Both the position numbers and the translations under genes were made by a program. Positions 55,346 through 63,190 of a stretch of DNA of 64,000 nucleotides are shown one piece after another (the stretch's first letter is position 1; every line of letters begins with the position of its first letter). The notes beneath the pieces were generated by a model. It was not told the origin of the DNA, made no database searches, and saw only the letters and a list, made by a program, of their open reading frames with translations. This DNA is from Candidatus Nitrosacidococcus sp. I8. GTDB lineage: Bacteria; Pseudomonadota; Gammaproteobacteria; Nitrosococcales; Nitrosococcaceae. Location of the stretch: positions 682,001 to 746,000 of the forward strand of contig NZ_OX241534.1 in NCBI RefSeq assembly GCF_945836005.1, in the 5' to 3' direction.

Positions 55346-55798
55346 CTAAAGATCGAAATCAGCTGGATTTAAACCCAAATCTGCACAAATTTTTCTCACT
55401 ACATTTTTTTCTGTATCATCAAAATCTCCATCAGATGCTCCAATAGCACAACAGACTCGAACTAATAACCTAGACTCTGATTCCTTTTTTTTGAGTTTTC
55501 CGATAACCTGAAGTGCATCTGCTTCACCAAATGTATGATCAAAATCAAATTTTTGAGAATACTTTTCAAACAACTCGATGATTTCTCTTGTATCAAATGC
55601 AGAAAGTACATCCGAAGATCTCAAAAAACCCATCATTTTTTGTTTTTCTTCTGGTTTAACTATACCGTCGGCATAAGCAACCATCGTACAGCCTGCTACA
55701 ATACCTTCTAATAAATCCCTATTTTTAATTTTAGTAACCTCTGCTTTCAGGTTAGCAGAAACTTCATTAAATTTACCTTTTAACCAATCTAAAGCCAT
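55346..55798 (-). CDS. terB: TerB-family tellurite-resistance protein
   Basis: This 150-residue helical protein has the TerB pattern: [28 protein letters not shown], a central [21 protein letters not shown] segment, and a second acidic helix pair ([20 protein letters not shown]) that binds metal in characterised relatives. It is the promoter-proximal gene of the leftward Ter set, with the promoter expected in the AT-rich stretch 55799-55941 that also serves the divergent lipoprotein gene. Confidence 0.94.
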   Translation of the reverse strand: MALDWLKGKFNEVSANLKAEVTKIKNRDLLEGIVAGCTMVAYADGIVKPEEKQKMMGFLRSSDVLSAFDTREIIELFEKYSQKFDFDHTFGEADALQVIGKLKKKESESRLLVRVCCAIGASDGDFDDTEKNVVRKICADLGLNPADFDL

Positions 55799-55941
55799 AA
55801 ATACCTCTTAAAATTTTTATTAAAATAAATAATATTGAAATTAGTTTGCTTCAATGAAGTTTTTACTTCCTTCTACCTTCATTCAATACTATATTAATCT
55901 TAATTATGTTTCTAAGTATCTAAAATTATTAAATCGAAGAG

Positions 55942-56238
55942 ATGAGGGCCTGTTTAGTTGTTATTTTAATTATTGTAAATCTTTCTGCTTGCGATCTTTT
56001 AAATGAGACTAAGAAGAATAGAGATTGTTCCAATGTAGACGGAATTGCTACTACTAAGAGTAGTATAGGTAGTGTAAATCAAGACAATTCTGATAAATAT
56101 TATTATACTTGCTTACCAGATTGTCTTTCTTGCTGTGCTACTGCTAGTGATCTTAATTCAAAAATAGACAAACAACAGTCAGACAGAAATATTAGTAACA
56201 GAAATGTTTCACCACCTGCTACTGAAGGTAAAAATTAA
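55942..56238 (+). CDS. Small cysteine-rich lipoprotein
   Basis: This 98-residue protein has a lipoprotein signal peptide with lipobox LSAC (C17), so it is probably attached to a membrane. The mature part is short, Asn/Ser/Asp-rich, with a cysteine cluster (TCLPDCLSCCATA). It has no known family to me. It is divergent from terB and lies 75 bp before the PagL-like gene. Confidence 0.6.
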   Translation: MRACLVVILIIVNLSACDLLNETKKNRDCSNVDGIATTKSSIGSVNQDNSDKYYYTCLPDCLSCCATASDLNSKIDKQQSDRNISNRNVSPPATEGKN

Positions 56239-56313
56239 GTACGATACTAAGAAAGGGTAGAGATAATAGTCAAGATACTACCTTATGTATGTAAATAAAA
56301 TAGGTAATAATTA

Positions 56314-57072
56314 ATGAAGTTACTTTTGAAAACTATTATATTAGCTTTCCTTTCTTGGAGTAGTTTTGCATATGCAAGAGCAGTAGAAGATACGCCCCCA
56401 ACTATGGATACTCACAGTATTAATCTTTCAGACTATGAAAAAAGAATGGAATACAGCGATAGTGAAGATTTAAACTATGAAGAAGACACACAATCCAGCA
56501 GTAGCTATGAAGAAGATACACAGTCTAGTAGTAGCTACGAAAAAGACATGAAGTCTAACCCCAGAAGTAGAGGTGAAGACAATGATTTAGTCGATTATGT
56601 TAAGGATAGTGACTGGCTTGCGAAAAATTGGATCAAAGAGGAACCTAGTCGCTTAGGATTTGGTATTGGTAGTTTTGATACAGTGCATTCTAAAATGGCA
56701 CCTTCTGCATTTGCTGAATGGCGCTTTGGTAAAAAGTTTTTTGGCATTGTAGCACCTATGGCAGGTATTCTGGCAAATACTGATGGAGGTGTTTTCGGCT
56801 ATGGAGGTATCTATGGAGATTATAAATTCTATAATATTGTAATCACTCCATTTTTCTCTGTAGGAGGATACAGTCAAGGAGGAAGTAAAGATCTTGGAGG
56901 TATCTTTAATTTTCATGAAGGAATCGAGTTTGCTTACGAGTTTGATCATGGAATGACTGCAGGACATCGGGTTGGATTTAGATTTGGTCATATCTCCAGT
57001 GCCGGTATCAATAAACGTAATCCTGGTGAGAACCAAATTATGTTTATTTACGGTATCCCTCTAGGTCATTAA
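56314..57072 (+). CDS. PagL-like lipid A 3-O-deacylase
   Basis: This 252-residue outer-membrane protein has a signal peptide (about 1-22), an unusual acidic/Ser repeat region, and a C-terminal barrel (about 110-252). The active site fits PagL: FGHISSAG with the His and Ser, and NPGENQ with the glutamate further on. PagL removes the 3-O acyl chain of lipid A. The N-terminal insert includes three 10-residue units (YEEDTQSSSS twice, then a variant), from a 30-bp DNA tandem repeat. hpnA starts 5 bp downstream, linking lipid A and hopanoid genes. Confidence 0.8.
   Translation: MKLLLKTIILAFLSWSSFAYARAVEDTPPTMDTHSINLSDYEKRMEYSDSEDLNYEEDTQSSSSYEEDTQSSSSYEKDMKSNPRSRGEDNDLVDYVKDSDWLAKNWIKEEPSRLGFGIGSFDTVHSKMAPSAFAEWRFGKKFFGIVAPMAGILANTDGGVFGYGGIYGDYKFYNIVITPFFSVGGYSQGGSKDLGGIFNFHEGIEFAYEFDHGMTAGHRVGFRFGHISSAGINKRNPGENQIMFIYGIPLGH
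56475..56564 (+). repeat. In-gene 30-bp tandem repeat (about 3 copies)
   Basis: Units start at 56475, 56505 and 56535 within the PagL-like gene. The first two differ at a few bases and encode the same ten residues (YEEDTQSSSS); the third is diverged (YEKDMKSNPR). Confidence 0.9.
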
Positions 57073-57077
57073 TCATC

Positions 57078-58067
57078 ATGACTAGTTTAGTAACAGGAGC
57101 TACAGGATTTGTAGGATCAGCAGTTGCCAAGCAGTTAGTAAATTTAGGGGAAACTGTTCGAGTACTGGTCCGCCCTAGTAGTAACCGTGCTAATTTAGAT
57201 AATCTTCCAGTAGAGATTTTTGAAGGAGATCTTAGAGATCCAAAAAGCTTAGAAAAAGCACTCCAAGGTTGCCAATCATTGTTCCATGTGGCAGCAGATT
57301 ACAGATTATGGTCTCGCAACCCCCAAGAGTTTTATGATAATAATGTTCAAGGATCCAAAAATATCCTTCTTGCTGCTGCACAAACAGGAGTAAAGCGAAC
57401 CGTTTACACTAGCAGTGTAGCTGCCCTTGGTATTAATCCAGATCATAGCCCAGCAGATGAAAATACTCCCTCTAGTCTTGAGACGATGATTGGGCATTAT
57501 AAGAGATCAAAATTTCTTGCAGAAGAAGAAGTTAAAAAATTAATAAAATCCTTAGGGTTAGATGTAGTGATTGTGAATCCCTCTACGCCTATTGGCCCTC
57601 AAGATATTAAACCCACCCCTACAGGGAAAGTTATTACGATGGCAGCTTCCGGAAAAATACCAGCCTATGTAGATACAGGGCTTAATGTAGTTCATGTAGA
57701 TGATGTGGCTACGGGACATTTACTCGCTTTTGAAAAAGGAAAAACAGGTGAGCGTTACATTCTAGGTGGTGAAAATCTTTATCTACAGGAGATTTTAGAA
57801 ATTGTTGCTCGCATCACAAACCGTAATCCTCCTAAAGTTCAACTTCCTCACTATATCGTTTTACCTATTGCTTATCTTGTCCAAGGTTGGGCTTATCTCA
57901 CCTATGGAAAAGAGCCTATGATTACTATTGATAGTGTGCGGATGGCAAAAAAACATATGTTTTTCTCTAGCAAAAAAGCAGAGCAAGAATTAGGGTATAC
58001 TCATAGATCTGCCCAAGAAGCCATTGCAGATGCTATTCATTGGTTTCAAGATCATCACTATATTTAG
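57078..58067 (+). CDS. hpnA: HpnA, hopanoid-associated NAD-dependent epimerase/reductase
   Basis: This 329-residue extended short-chain dehydrogenase starts with TSLVTGATGFVGSAVAKQL (Rossmann GxxGxxG), and has VAADYRLW, YTSSVAALG, the YxxxK active site (YKRSKFLAEEEV) and NPSTPIGPQDIKPTPTGK, all typical of HpnA. HpnA is associated with modification of the hopanoid side chain. It is far (over 50 kb) from the other hpn genes in this window and follows the PagL-like gene by 5 bp. The stop (TAG) is immediately followed by the GTG start of the next gene. Confidence 0.9.
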   Translation: MTSLVTGATGFVGSAVAKQLVNLGETVRVLVRPSSNRANLDNLPVEIFEGDLRDPKSLEKALQGCQSLFHVAADYRLWSRNPQEFYDNNVQGSKNILLAAAQTGVKRTVYTSSVAALGINPDHSPADENTPSSLETMIGHYKRSKFLAEEEVKKLIKSLGLDVVIVNPSTPIGPQDIKPTPTGKVITMAASGKIPAYVDTGLNVVHVDDVATGHLLAFEKGKTGERYILGGENLYLQEILEIVARITNRNPPKVQLPHYIVLPIAYLVQGWAYLTYGKEPMITIDSVRMAKKHMFFSSKKAEQELGYTHRSAQEAIADAIHWFQDHHYI

Positions 58068-58823
58068 GTGCCTATTACTCCTCTAAGGTTTGTCGTAGGT
58101 ACTTATAATTTATGGAATTATAAATATTGGGATTCTCGTAAAGAATCTCTTCATCAATTTATTACCCTCCATCAGCCAGATATCCTTTGTTTGCAAGAAT
58201 TATGTCCTCAAAGCCGAAATTTACTAGATCAAACCCTACCTAATCACCAAAGAGTAGAGGATTCTTTTGAAGGATGGTTTAGGGAAGGAAATATTTATTG
58301 GAATAAGGCCCTCTTTAACCTTATTGTCTATGGCGCTGAAGAAATAGGTCATTTAGAAAAATGGCGCCGTTTGTTTTGGGTAAAATTACAACCTAAGTAT
58401 TTAGACATGCCACCACTACTTGTTACAACGGCACACTATACTTGGTCCGGAAACAAACAGGAGCGTAAAGATGGAGTTAATATTCGAATAACCCAAGCAC
58501 AAAACACGATTAGAGTGTTAAATCAATTTACTTCTCCTCAAGATTCCTTATTATTTATGGGAGATTTAAACGACAATTTTTTACCTCTACAAATACTCAG
58601 AGAAGCTGGCCTAACTGACTGTTTTAGTGCTCTAGGGCGTGCCCCACACATTACCCGTCCTACTATGCCTACCTTATTTCATGTTCCAGAAACCTTAGAT
58701 TGGATATTACATCGAGGAAATTTAAAGCCTATGAATTGTGATGCCGTAGATTTTTTTATTAATAATGTCGCTCCCTCAGATCACAAGCCAGTACTTGCAA
58801 CCTATCGATTTTTAGATAAATAA
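58068..58823 (+). CDS. Endonuclease/exonuclease/phosphatase-family protein
   Basis: This 251-residue protein has the EEP fold: an early VGTYNLWNYKY motif, LQELCP with the metal-binding Glu, a central TTAHYTWSG, GDLNDN with Asp and Asn, and a C-terminal PSDHKPVLATY with the catalytic Asp-His. Substrates may be nucleic acid, phosphoinositide-like lipids or others. The GTG start directly abuts the hpnA stop, suggesting translational coupling. It overlaps the next, convergent gene by 22 bp. Confidence 0.85.
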   Translation: MPITPLRFVVGTYNLWNYKYWDSRKESLHQFITLHQPDILCLQELCPQSRNLLDQTLPNHQRVEDSFEGWFREGNIYWNKALFNLIVYGAEEIGHLEKWRRLFWVKLQPKYLDMPPLLVTTAHYTWSGNKQERKDGVNIRITQAQNTIRVLNQFTSPQDSLLFMGDLNDNFLPLQILREAGLTDCFSALGRAPHITRPTMPTLFHVPETLDWILHRGNLKPMNCDAVDFFINNVAPSDHKPVLATYRFLDK

Positions 58824-59545
58824 CCTTTCTTCTTTAAAAGCTTAGTAACTACCATCGTACTTGTGAGTACAATTCCAATCTTTAATAATTGAGTAGCAGA
58901 GAGGACAATCGCAGAATCCTCTAAGCCTATCTGTTTATAATAGGTAGTAAGAAGTATCACCATCGTTGCACTATAGACACTACTATAATCTGCTCCAATA
59001 ACTTGGCGCCAATTAAAAGTTATTTGCTTAAAAGCATCTTTTAACCCAGTAATGTTAGGCAACCATCGATTTACCTGACTACAGTATTTTATGTAGATGG
59101 TGCTGAATTTTTGTTGTAAAAAAAACTCTTCAGCAGCTACCATAGCGTTATATGTGATAAGAAAAAACAGGATACCTAAAATATATACCCAAATATTGCC
59201 ATGGATAATGAAAAAGCTTAAGTATATAAATAAATTCCCTAAATATAGAGGATTTCGGCAATGGGCAAAAAATCCTTCCATAATAAGATTATCTGCATGA
59301 ACCTGTTTATCTTTTCCTCCTCGCTTAATATAGGTTAGCCCAATGGTCATTACTCGAATTCCTTCTCCGAAGAGATAAACAAAAAGACCAAATAAAATAA
59401 CAGCTAGATTGATACGAACATCATCTGAATTTATGGGGGGAAAACTTAAAAATAAAACTGCTAAAATAATTGGAAAAACACCATTTCGGTATTTAAAAAT
59501 AAAATCTCCATAGCGGATAAAAAGGGTTTTTTGCTCTTTATTCAT
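58802..59545 (-). CDS. ICMT/PEMT-type membrane methyltransferase
   Basis: This 247-residue protein has about five to six membrane helices and the isoprenylcysteine-methyltransferase C-terminal signature: LIMEGFFAHCRNPLYLGNL, then a helix pair, and EEFFLQQKFSTIYIKYCSQVNRWLPN. Usually the turn reads RHP; here it is RNP. SAM would be the methyl donor; the acceptor is unknown. It starts 6 bp after the cmoA-like stop, on the same strand. It is the second ICMT-fold gene in the window (see 6107). Confidence 0.8.
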   Translation of the reverse strand: MNKEQKTLFIRYGDFIFKYRNGVFPIILAVLFLSFPPINSDDVRINLAVILFGLFVYLFGEGIRVMTIGLTYIKRGGKDKQVHADNLIMEGFFAHCRNPLYLGNLFIYLSFFIIHGNIWVYILGILFFLITYNAMVAAEEFFLQQKFSTIYIKYCSQVNRWLPNITGLKDAFKQITFNWRQVIGADYSSVYSATMVILLTTYYKQIGLEDSAIVLSATQLLKIGIVLTSTMVVTKLLKKKGYLSKNR

Positions 59546-59551
59546 ACAAAA

Positions 59552-60295
59552 TTATTTAACTGCTAAAATTCCGCTAAAATTATACCAGCGAAAAAACTCC
59601 TCAATATGGGTAAACCCCGCCTCCACAAGAAGTTCACGGTTTTCTTCTGGGCGATAAGGAATCAATACATTCTCTAGTGCTTCTCGCTTCCTTGCAATTT
59701 CTACTTCTGAATAGCCTTGCTGCTTTTTCATATTGTAATAATAATTGATAAAGAGCCGATTAAATAAGCTGTCGTTTACGGTAATTTTTTCAAAAATGAT
59801 CAAGCAAGATTGCGACCTCATCCCTTCTATGATGCTGCGAATCATCTGAGTGCGATATAAAGGGCGAATAAATTGAAGGGTAAGAATCATAATGACTACG
59901 GAAGCATTTTCTACAACTCGCTCTCGGTGTAGATCAGCAGCAATAAACTTATATTTTCGGGTACTGTTTTGCAATGAGGATTTCTGTCTTGCCTTCTCCA
60001 GCATATCCTCTGAATTATCTACCCCTATAAAATAAACATCAGGGTGCAGCACAGAATCGAGCTGTAGCAAGGTAGTACCTGTTGCACAACCAAGATCAAA
60101 TAAAGAGGATCCCGGAATTGCAAAATCTGTAGCAATTTCTCCTGCCATCCGCTGCATTTCAGAATAAAAAGGTACAGAGCGATTCACCATATCATCAAAA
60201 ACAGAGGCAGTTGCTTTATCGAAATGAAAATCACCGATTGGAGCACTACAGTTTTTAAATAAGTGATCTTCTGATTTTTTATTGCGTTCAGTCAT
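59552..60295 (-). CDS. cmoA: CmoA-like carboxy-SAM synthase
   Basis: CmoA makes carboxy-S-adenosylmethionine for CmoB-dependent tRNA wobble uridine modification. From the ATG at 60295 the protein is 247 residues, the E. coli CmoA length, and shows [38 protein letters not shown] (SAM loop), [46 protein letters not shown] at 60310 is an alternative start. cmoB is not in the window. Divergence in the C-terminal half leaves some chance it is a paralogous methyltransferase. Confidence 0.75.
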   Translation of the reverse strand: MTERNKKSEDHLFKNCSAPIGDFHFDKATASVFDDMVNRSVPFYSEMQRMAGEIATDFAIPGSSLFDLGCATGTTLLQLDSVLHPDVYFIGVDNSEDMLEKARQKSSLQNSTRKYKFIAADLHRERVVENASVVIMILTLQFIRPLYRTQMIRSIIEGMRSQSCLIIFEKITVNDSLFNRLFINYYYNMKKQQGYSEVEIARKREALENVLIPYRPEENRELLVEAGFTHIEEFFRWYNFSGILAVK

Positions 60296-60471
60296 TATTG
60301 TTGGAAACAATCAATATCTATACAAGGCGTTTAGATTTATTTCAGAGCAAATATACTCTTAAAAGGGATGCTTTATAAATAAGAATATTGGATAGTTTGA
60401 ACTCTCATTTAGTTATATTAATTATACGCATAAATAAAAAACATAAATAATGAATTAATGAAAGAGAAAAA

Positions 60472-60603
60472 ATGGTTCATATATCAACAAATGAGATTGC
60501 TCACGAATTTAGAGTAGTTAGAGAGGCTGATCTAATATCTACTAACGCAACAGGAATATGCGTTTCGGCTTATAGTACTGCTGTAGATCTAGAAAAATGC
60601 TAG
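60472..60603 (+). CDS. Possible 43-residue peptide
   Basis: An ATG at 60472, 3 bp after a GAAAGAGAAAA purine stretch, opens a 43-codon frame (opening MVHISTNEIAHEFRVVREADL) ending TAG at 60603. Composition is protein-like. It may be a small protein or the start of a decayed gene, since fragments of other frames follow it. No family recognised. Confidence 0.3.
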   Translation: MVHISTNEIAHEFRVVREADLISTNATGICVSAYSTAVDLEKC

Positions 60604-60815
60604 CCTCACTTTCTACAATGGCATTAGATCTAATACTAATTTAGCGTAATCCTAGCTACAAGGTTTAAAAAAGTATTACAGAAAAAAAGGATAAGGTTCA
60701 CCTTATCGGGTATGATCAAGGATCATATCAAACAAATCAGATTGGGGAGTAACTATTGAATTTATATGTAGATCATATAAATATGTTGCAATCTGAAGAG
60801 CTTTAATGAAAATTA
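60604..60815. other. Gene-free stretch, possible coding remnant
   Basis: No intact frame is present. One short plus-strand frame after an in-frame TAA (about 60675-60750) reads KDKVHLIGYDQGSYQTNQIGE before a stop, which looks protein-like and may belong to a decayed gene that started near 60472. I cannot assign it. Confidence 0.3.
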
Positions 60816-60841
60816 AGCCCTGAAAACTATCTATCAGGGCT
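60816..60841 (-). terminator. Intrinsic terminator after bfr
   Basis: AGCCCTGA and TCAGGGCT form a perfect 8-bp stem with a 10-nt loop, 11 bp past the bfr stop on the minus strand, followed by TAATTTT. Confidence 0.8.
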
Positions 60842-60852
60842 CACAAATAGAA

Positions 60853-61320
60853 TCATGACATCTGAGATTGTAAGTAATTTTGTTGCCCTACTTTTTCTAT
60901 TAGATCTAGTTGTGTTTCTAACCAGTCAATATGTTCTTCCTCGCTCTCTAGAATTTCCTCAAACAATTCACGAGTAACATAATCTTTTTGCTCTTCGCAG
61001 TAAGCGATACCTTCTTTTAGTATAGGCAAATTATCAAACTCTAACTTTAAATCGCATTCAAGCATTTCTTTTGGAGATTCACCAATAAAGAGCTTACCCA
61101 GCTCTTGAAGATTAGGAAGACCTTCTAGAAATAAAATTCGCTCTATTAATTTATCAGCGTGCTTCATTTCATCAATAGATTCTTTATACTCATATTCATT
61201 TAATTTTTTAAATCCCCAATTTTTAAACATTCGTGCATGTAGAAAGTATTGATTAATCGCCGTTAATTCGTTTTTCAGCACTTTATTTAAATAACTAATA
61301 ATCTGTGTGTTACCTTTCAT
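60853..61320 (-). CDS. bfr: Bfr, bacterioferritin
   Basis: Bacterioferritin stores iron and detoxifies it. From the ATG at 61320, with GGAG just upstream, the 155-residue protein places all key residues at canonical numbers: ferroxidase E18, E51, H54, E94, E127 and H130, and haem ligand M52. The alternative ATG at 61335 would shift these by five and has no such signal. A strong terminator follows, so it is probably a single-gene unit. It is divergent from nnrS across about 150 bp. Confidence 0.96.
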   Translation of the reverse strand: MKGNTQIISYLNKVLKNELTAINQYFLHARMFKNWGFKKLNEYEYKESIDEMKHADKLIERILFLEGLPNLQELGKLFIGESPKEMLECDLKLEFDNLPILKEGIAYCEEQKDYVTRELFEEILESEEEHIDWLETQLDLIEKVGQQNYLQSQMS

Positions 61321-61471
61321 AGTGTTATACTCCATAGCTAAGCATTTTTTACTAATGACCTTAGATTACTAGATTATCTTTAGTATTTCAAATTTTTCTT
61401 TTTATTACAATAAGTTAACCGTAATAAGAATGGTTATAATTTAGGCTGGTATTTACAGGAGTTTAGCATTT

Positions 61472-62674
61472 ATGTCTTCACTTAATCCTGCTTCTGAATC
61501 TCAACAAAAGAAACCATGGGTATTTTTTGCAACTGGATTTCGTCCATTTTTTTGGTTCGGAGCAGTAACGAGCTGTGCTTGGATGGTTTTATGGCTTTTA
61601 CTGCTTAGTGGTGTTGAATATAATGTTAACCTTCCCTTACCTTATTGGCATGCTCATGAAATGCTATTTGGATTTGTATCTGCAATTATTGCTGGATTTC
61701 TTTTAACTGCAGTTAAAAGTTGGACTGGGCGACCTACCGCCAGTGGATTCTCCTTATTTTTCTTACTGATAGTGTGGATAGCTGGGCGAGTTGTTATGCT
61801 CTTAGCAAATAACATACCCGATATAGCGATTGCTATCATTGATACAGCTTTTGTTCCTTGTCTACTCTTTTTTGTAGGTAGACCCATTATTGCAACCCGT
61901 AATACTAGGAATATGGGAATTTTAGCTATACTAGGTGGGCTCATTATCTGTAACACTTTATTTCATTTAAGTTGGATGGGCTATCTTTCCATGGGGATCA
62001 TTCCTTTTGTATTACAAACTGTAATTAATGTAGTTACTCTACTAATGGTAATTATTGGTGGTCGAGTTATCCCCGCATTTACCCAAAATAGATTACCTGG
62101 TGTTAAAATCTACCAGCTTACTTGGTTAAACCATCTAGCATTAACTACTACAGCAGTGTTTTTAATAATAGAGACTATTCCTAGCATGGAAAAATATGCA
62201 GGCTATCTAGGAATTGCTGCGGGTAGTTTAAACTTTATTCGTCTACTAGGTTGGGGCTGGCATAAAACTTTTCCTCACCCTTTGCTCTGGATTTTAAATT
62301 TAGGTTATTTATGGATTTGTGCGGGACTGGTTGCTAAAGGCCTGAATTCTTCCTATTTAATTGATGATTATCGAAACATAGCCCTGCATATGCTTGCAAC
62401 AGGTGCCATGGGTACTCTTATTCTAGGAATGATGTCCCGAGTAGCACTTGGCCATACAGGAAGACCTATGGAACTCCCTCATGGGATGTTAAAATCTTAT
62501 ATTTTCATTACGTTAGCGGCAATTACTCGTGTAAGTGCTCCTTTATTACCTATGCAGGTATCTACTGTAGCACTATTTTTAGCAGGTGGACTCTGGGTTG
62601 CTGCTTATCTCATCTTTTTATATTATTACACGCCCATATTATGGAAATCTAGAATAGATGGGCGCCCTGGATAG
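61472..62674 (+). CDS. nnrS: NnrS-family haem/copper membrane protein
   Basis: NnrS proteins are integral membrane haem- and copper-containing proteins linked to nitric oxide resistance. The 400 residues show about twelve helices, the opening FFATGFRPFFWFGAV, and conserved histidines (PYWHAHEMLFGF; GWGWHKTF; ALHMLATGAMGTLILGMMSRVALGHTGRP). It has a good CAGGAG site before the ATG at 61472. A universal stress protein gene follows 8 bp downstream. The presence fits an organism exposed to NO, such as a nitrifier or denitrifier. Confidence 0.93.
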   Translation: MSSLNPASESQQKKPWVFFATGFRPFFWFGAVTSCAWMVLWLLLLSGVEYNVNLPLPYWHAHEMLFGFVSAIIAGFLLTAVKSWTGRPTASGFSLFFLLIVWIAGRVVMLLANNIPDIAIAIIDTAFVPCLLFFVGRPIIATRNTRNMGILAILGGLIICNTLFHLSWMGYLSMGIIPFVLQTVINVVTLLMVIIGGRVIPAFTQNRLPGVKIYQLTWLNHLALTTTAVFLIIETIPSMEKYAGYLGIAAGSLNFIRLLGWGWHKTFPHPLLWILNLGYLWICAGLVAKGLNSSYLIDDYRNIALHMLATGAMGTLILGMMSRVALGHTGRPMELPHGMLKSYIFITLAAITRVSAPLLPMQVSTVALFLAGGLWVAAYLIFLYYYTPILWKSRIDGRPG

Positions 62675-62682
62675 GATTGTCT

Positions 62683-63150
62683 ATGGATACTCATTTTAGC
62701 TCTATCGTTGTTCCAGTAGATGGATCAAAAGGATCCCAGAATGCAGCTAGTTTTGCAGCTAAATTAGCTGAAGTTGCAAAAACGCCTGTAATACTTATCC
62801 ACGTTTTCTCTATCAATGAGAAGCCTATTGGAGTAGATGATACTTTTGGATTAGGTCTAGTGACTATTAGTTATGAAAATCAGGAGGATATAGATCAAAT
62901 TAAGGAAGAAAGATCTAAAAAAGCCTTTGCTAGAATATATGAGGCTCTTGGCGGTAAGCCAAGTAATTTTGAAGAGAAAACACTTATTGGCGATCCTGCT
63001 GAAGAAATTTTACTTTATCTAGAAGATCATCCAAATGCCATGGTTGTAATGGGACGGCGAGGGCTTTCTAAAATTCGATCATTGCTACTTGGAAGTGTTA
63101 GCGAAAAGATTATGCGCTATTTTTCAGGCCCAATTACTATAGTGCCTTAA
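62683..63150 (+). CDS. Universal stress protein (UspA family)
   Basis: From the ATG at 62683 this 155-residue Usp-domain protein has the VVPVDGSKGSQNAASFA opening, a central acidic region, LIGDPAEEILLYLEDHPNAMVVMGRRGLSKIRSLLLGSVSEKIMRY and GPITIVP, including the G-2x-G-9x-G(S/T) ATP-binding pattern. An in-frame TTG at 62677 is possible. It is likely co-transcribed with nnrS. Confidence 0.92.
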   Translation: MDTHFSSIVVPVDGSKGSQNAASFAAKLAEVAKTPVILIHVFSINEKPIGVDDTFGLGLVTISYENQEDIDQIKEERSKKAFARIYEALGGKPSNFEEKTLIGDPAEEILLYLEDHPNAMVVMGRRGLSKIRSLLLGSVSEKIMRYFSGPITIVP

Positions 63151-63190
63151 CTTCTGTTTATCTTGTAACCTCTAGGAAGGGTTTCACTCC

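Noticed and set aside
56653-57036. Minus-strand 127-codon frame over the PagL-like gene
   Set aside because: The plus strand carries the PagL active-site motif and signal peptide; the shadow has no support.
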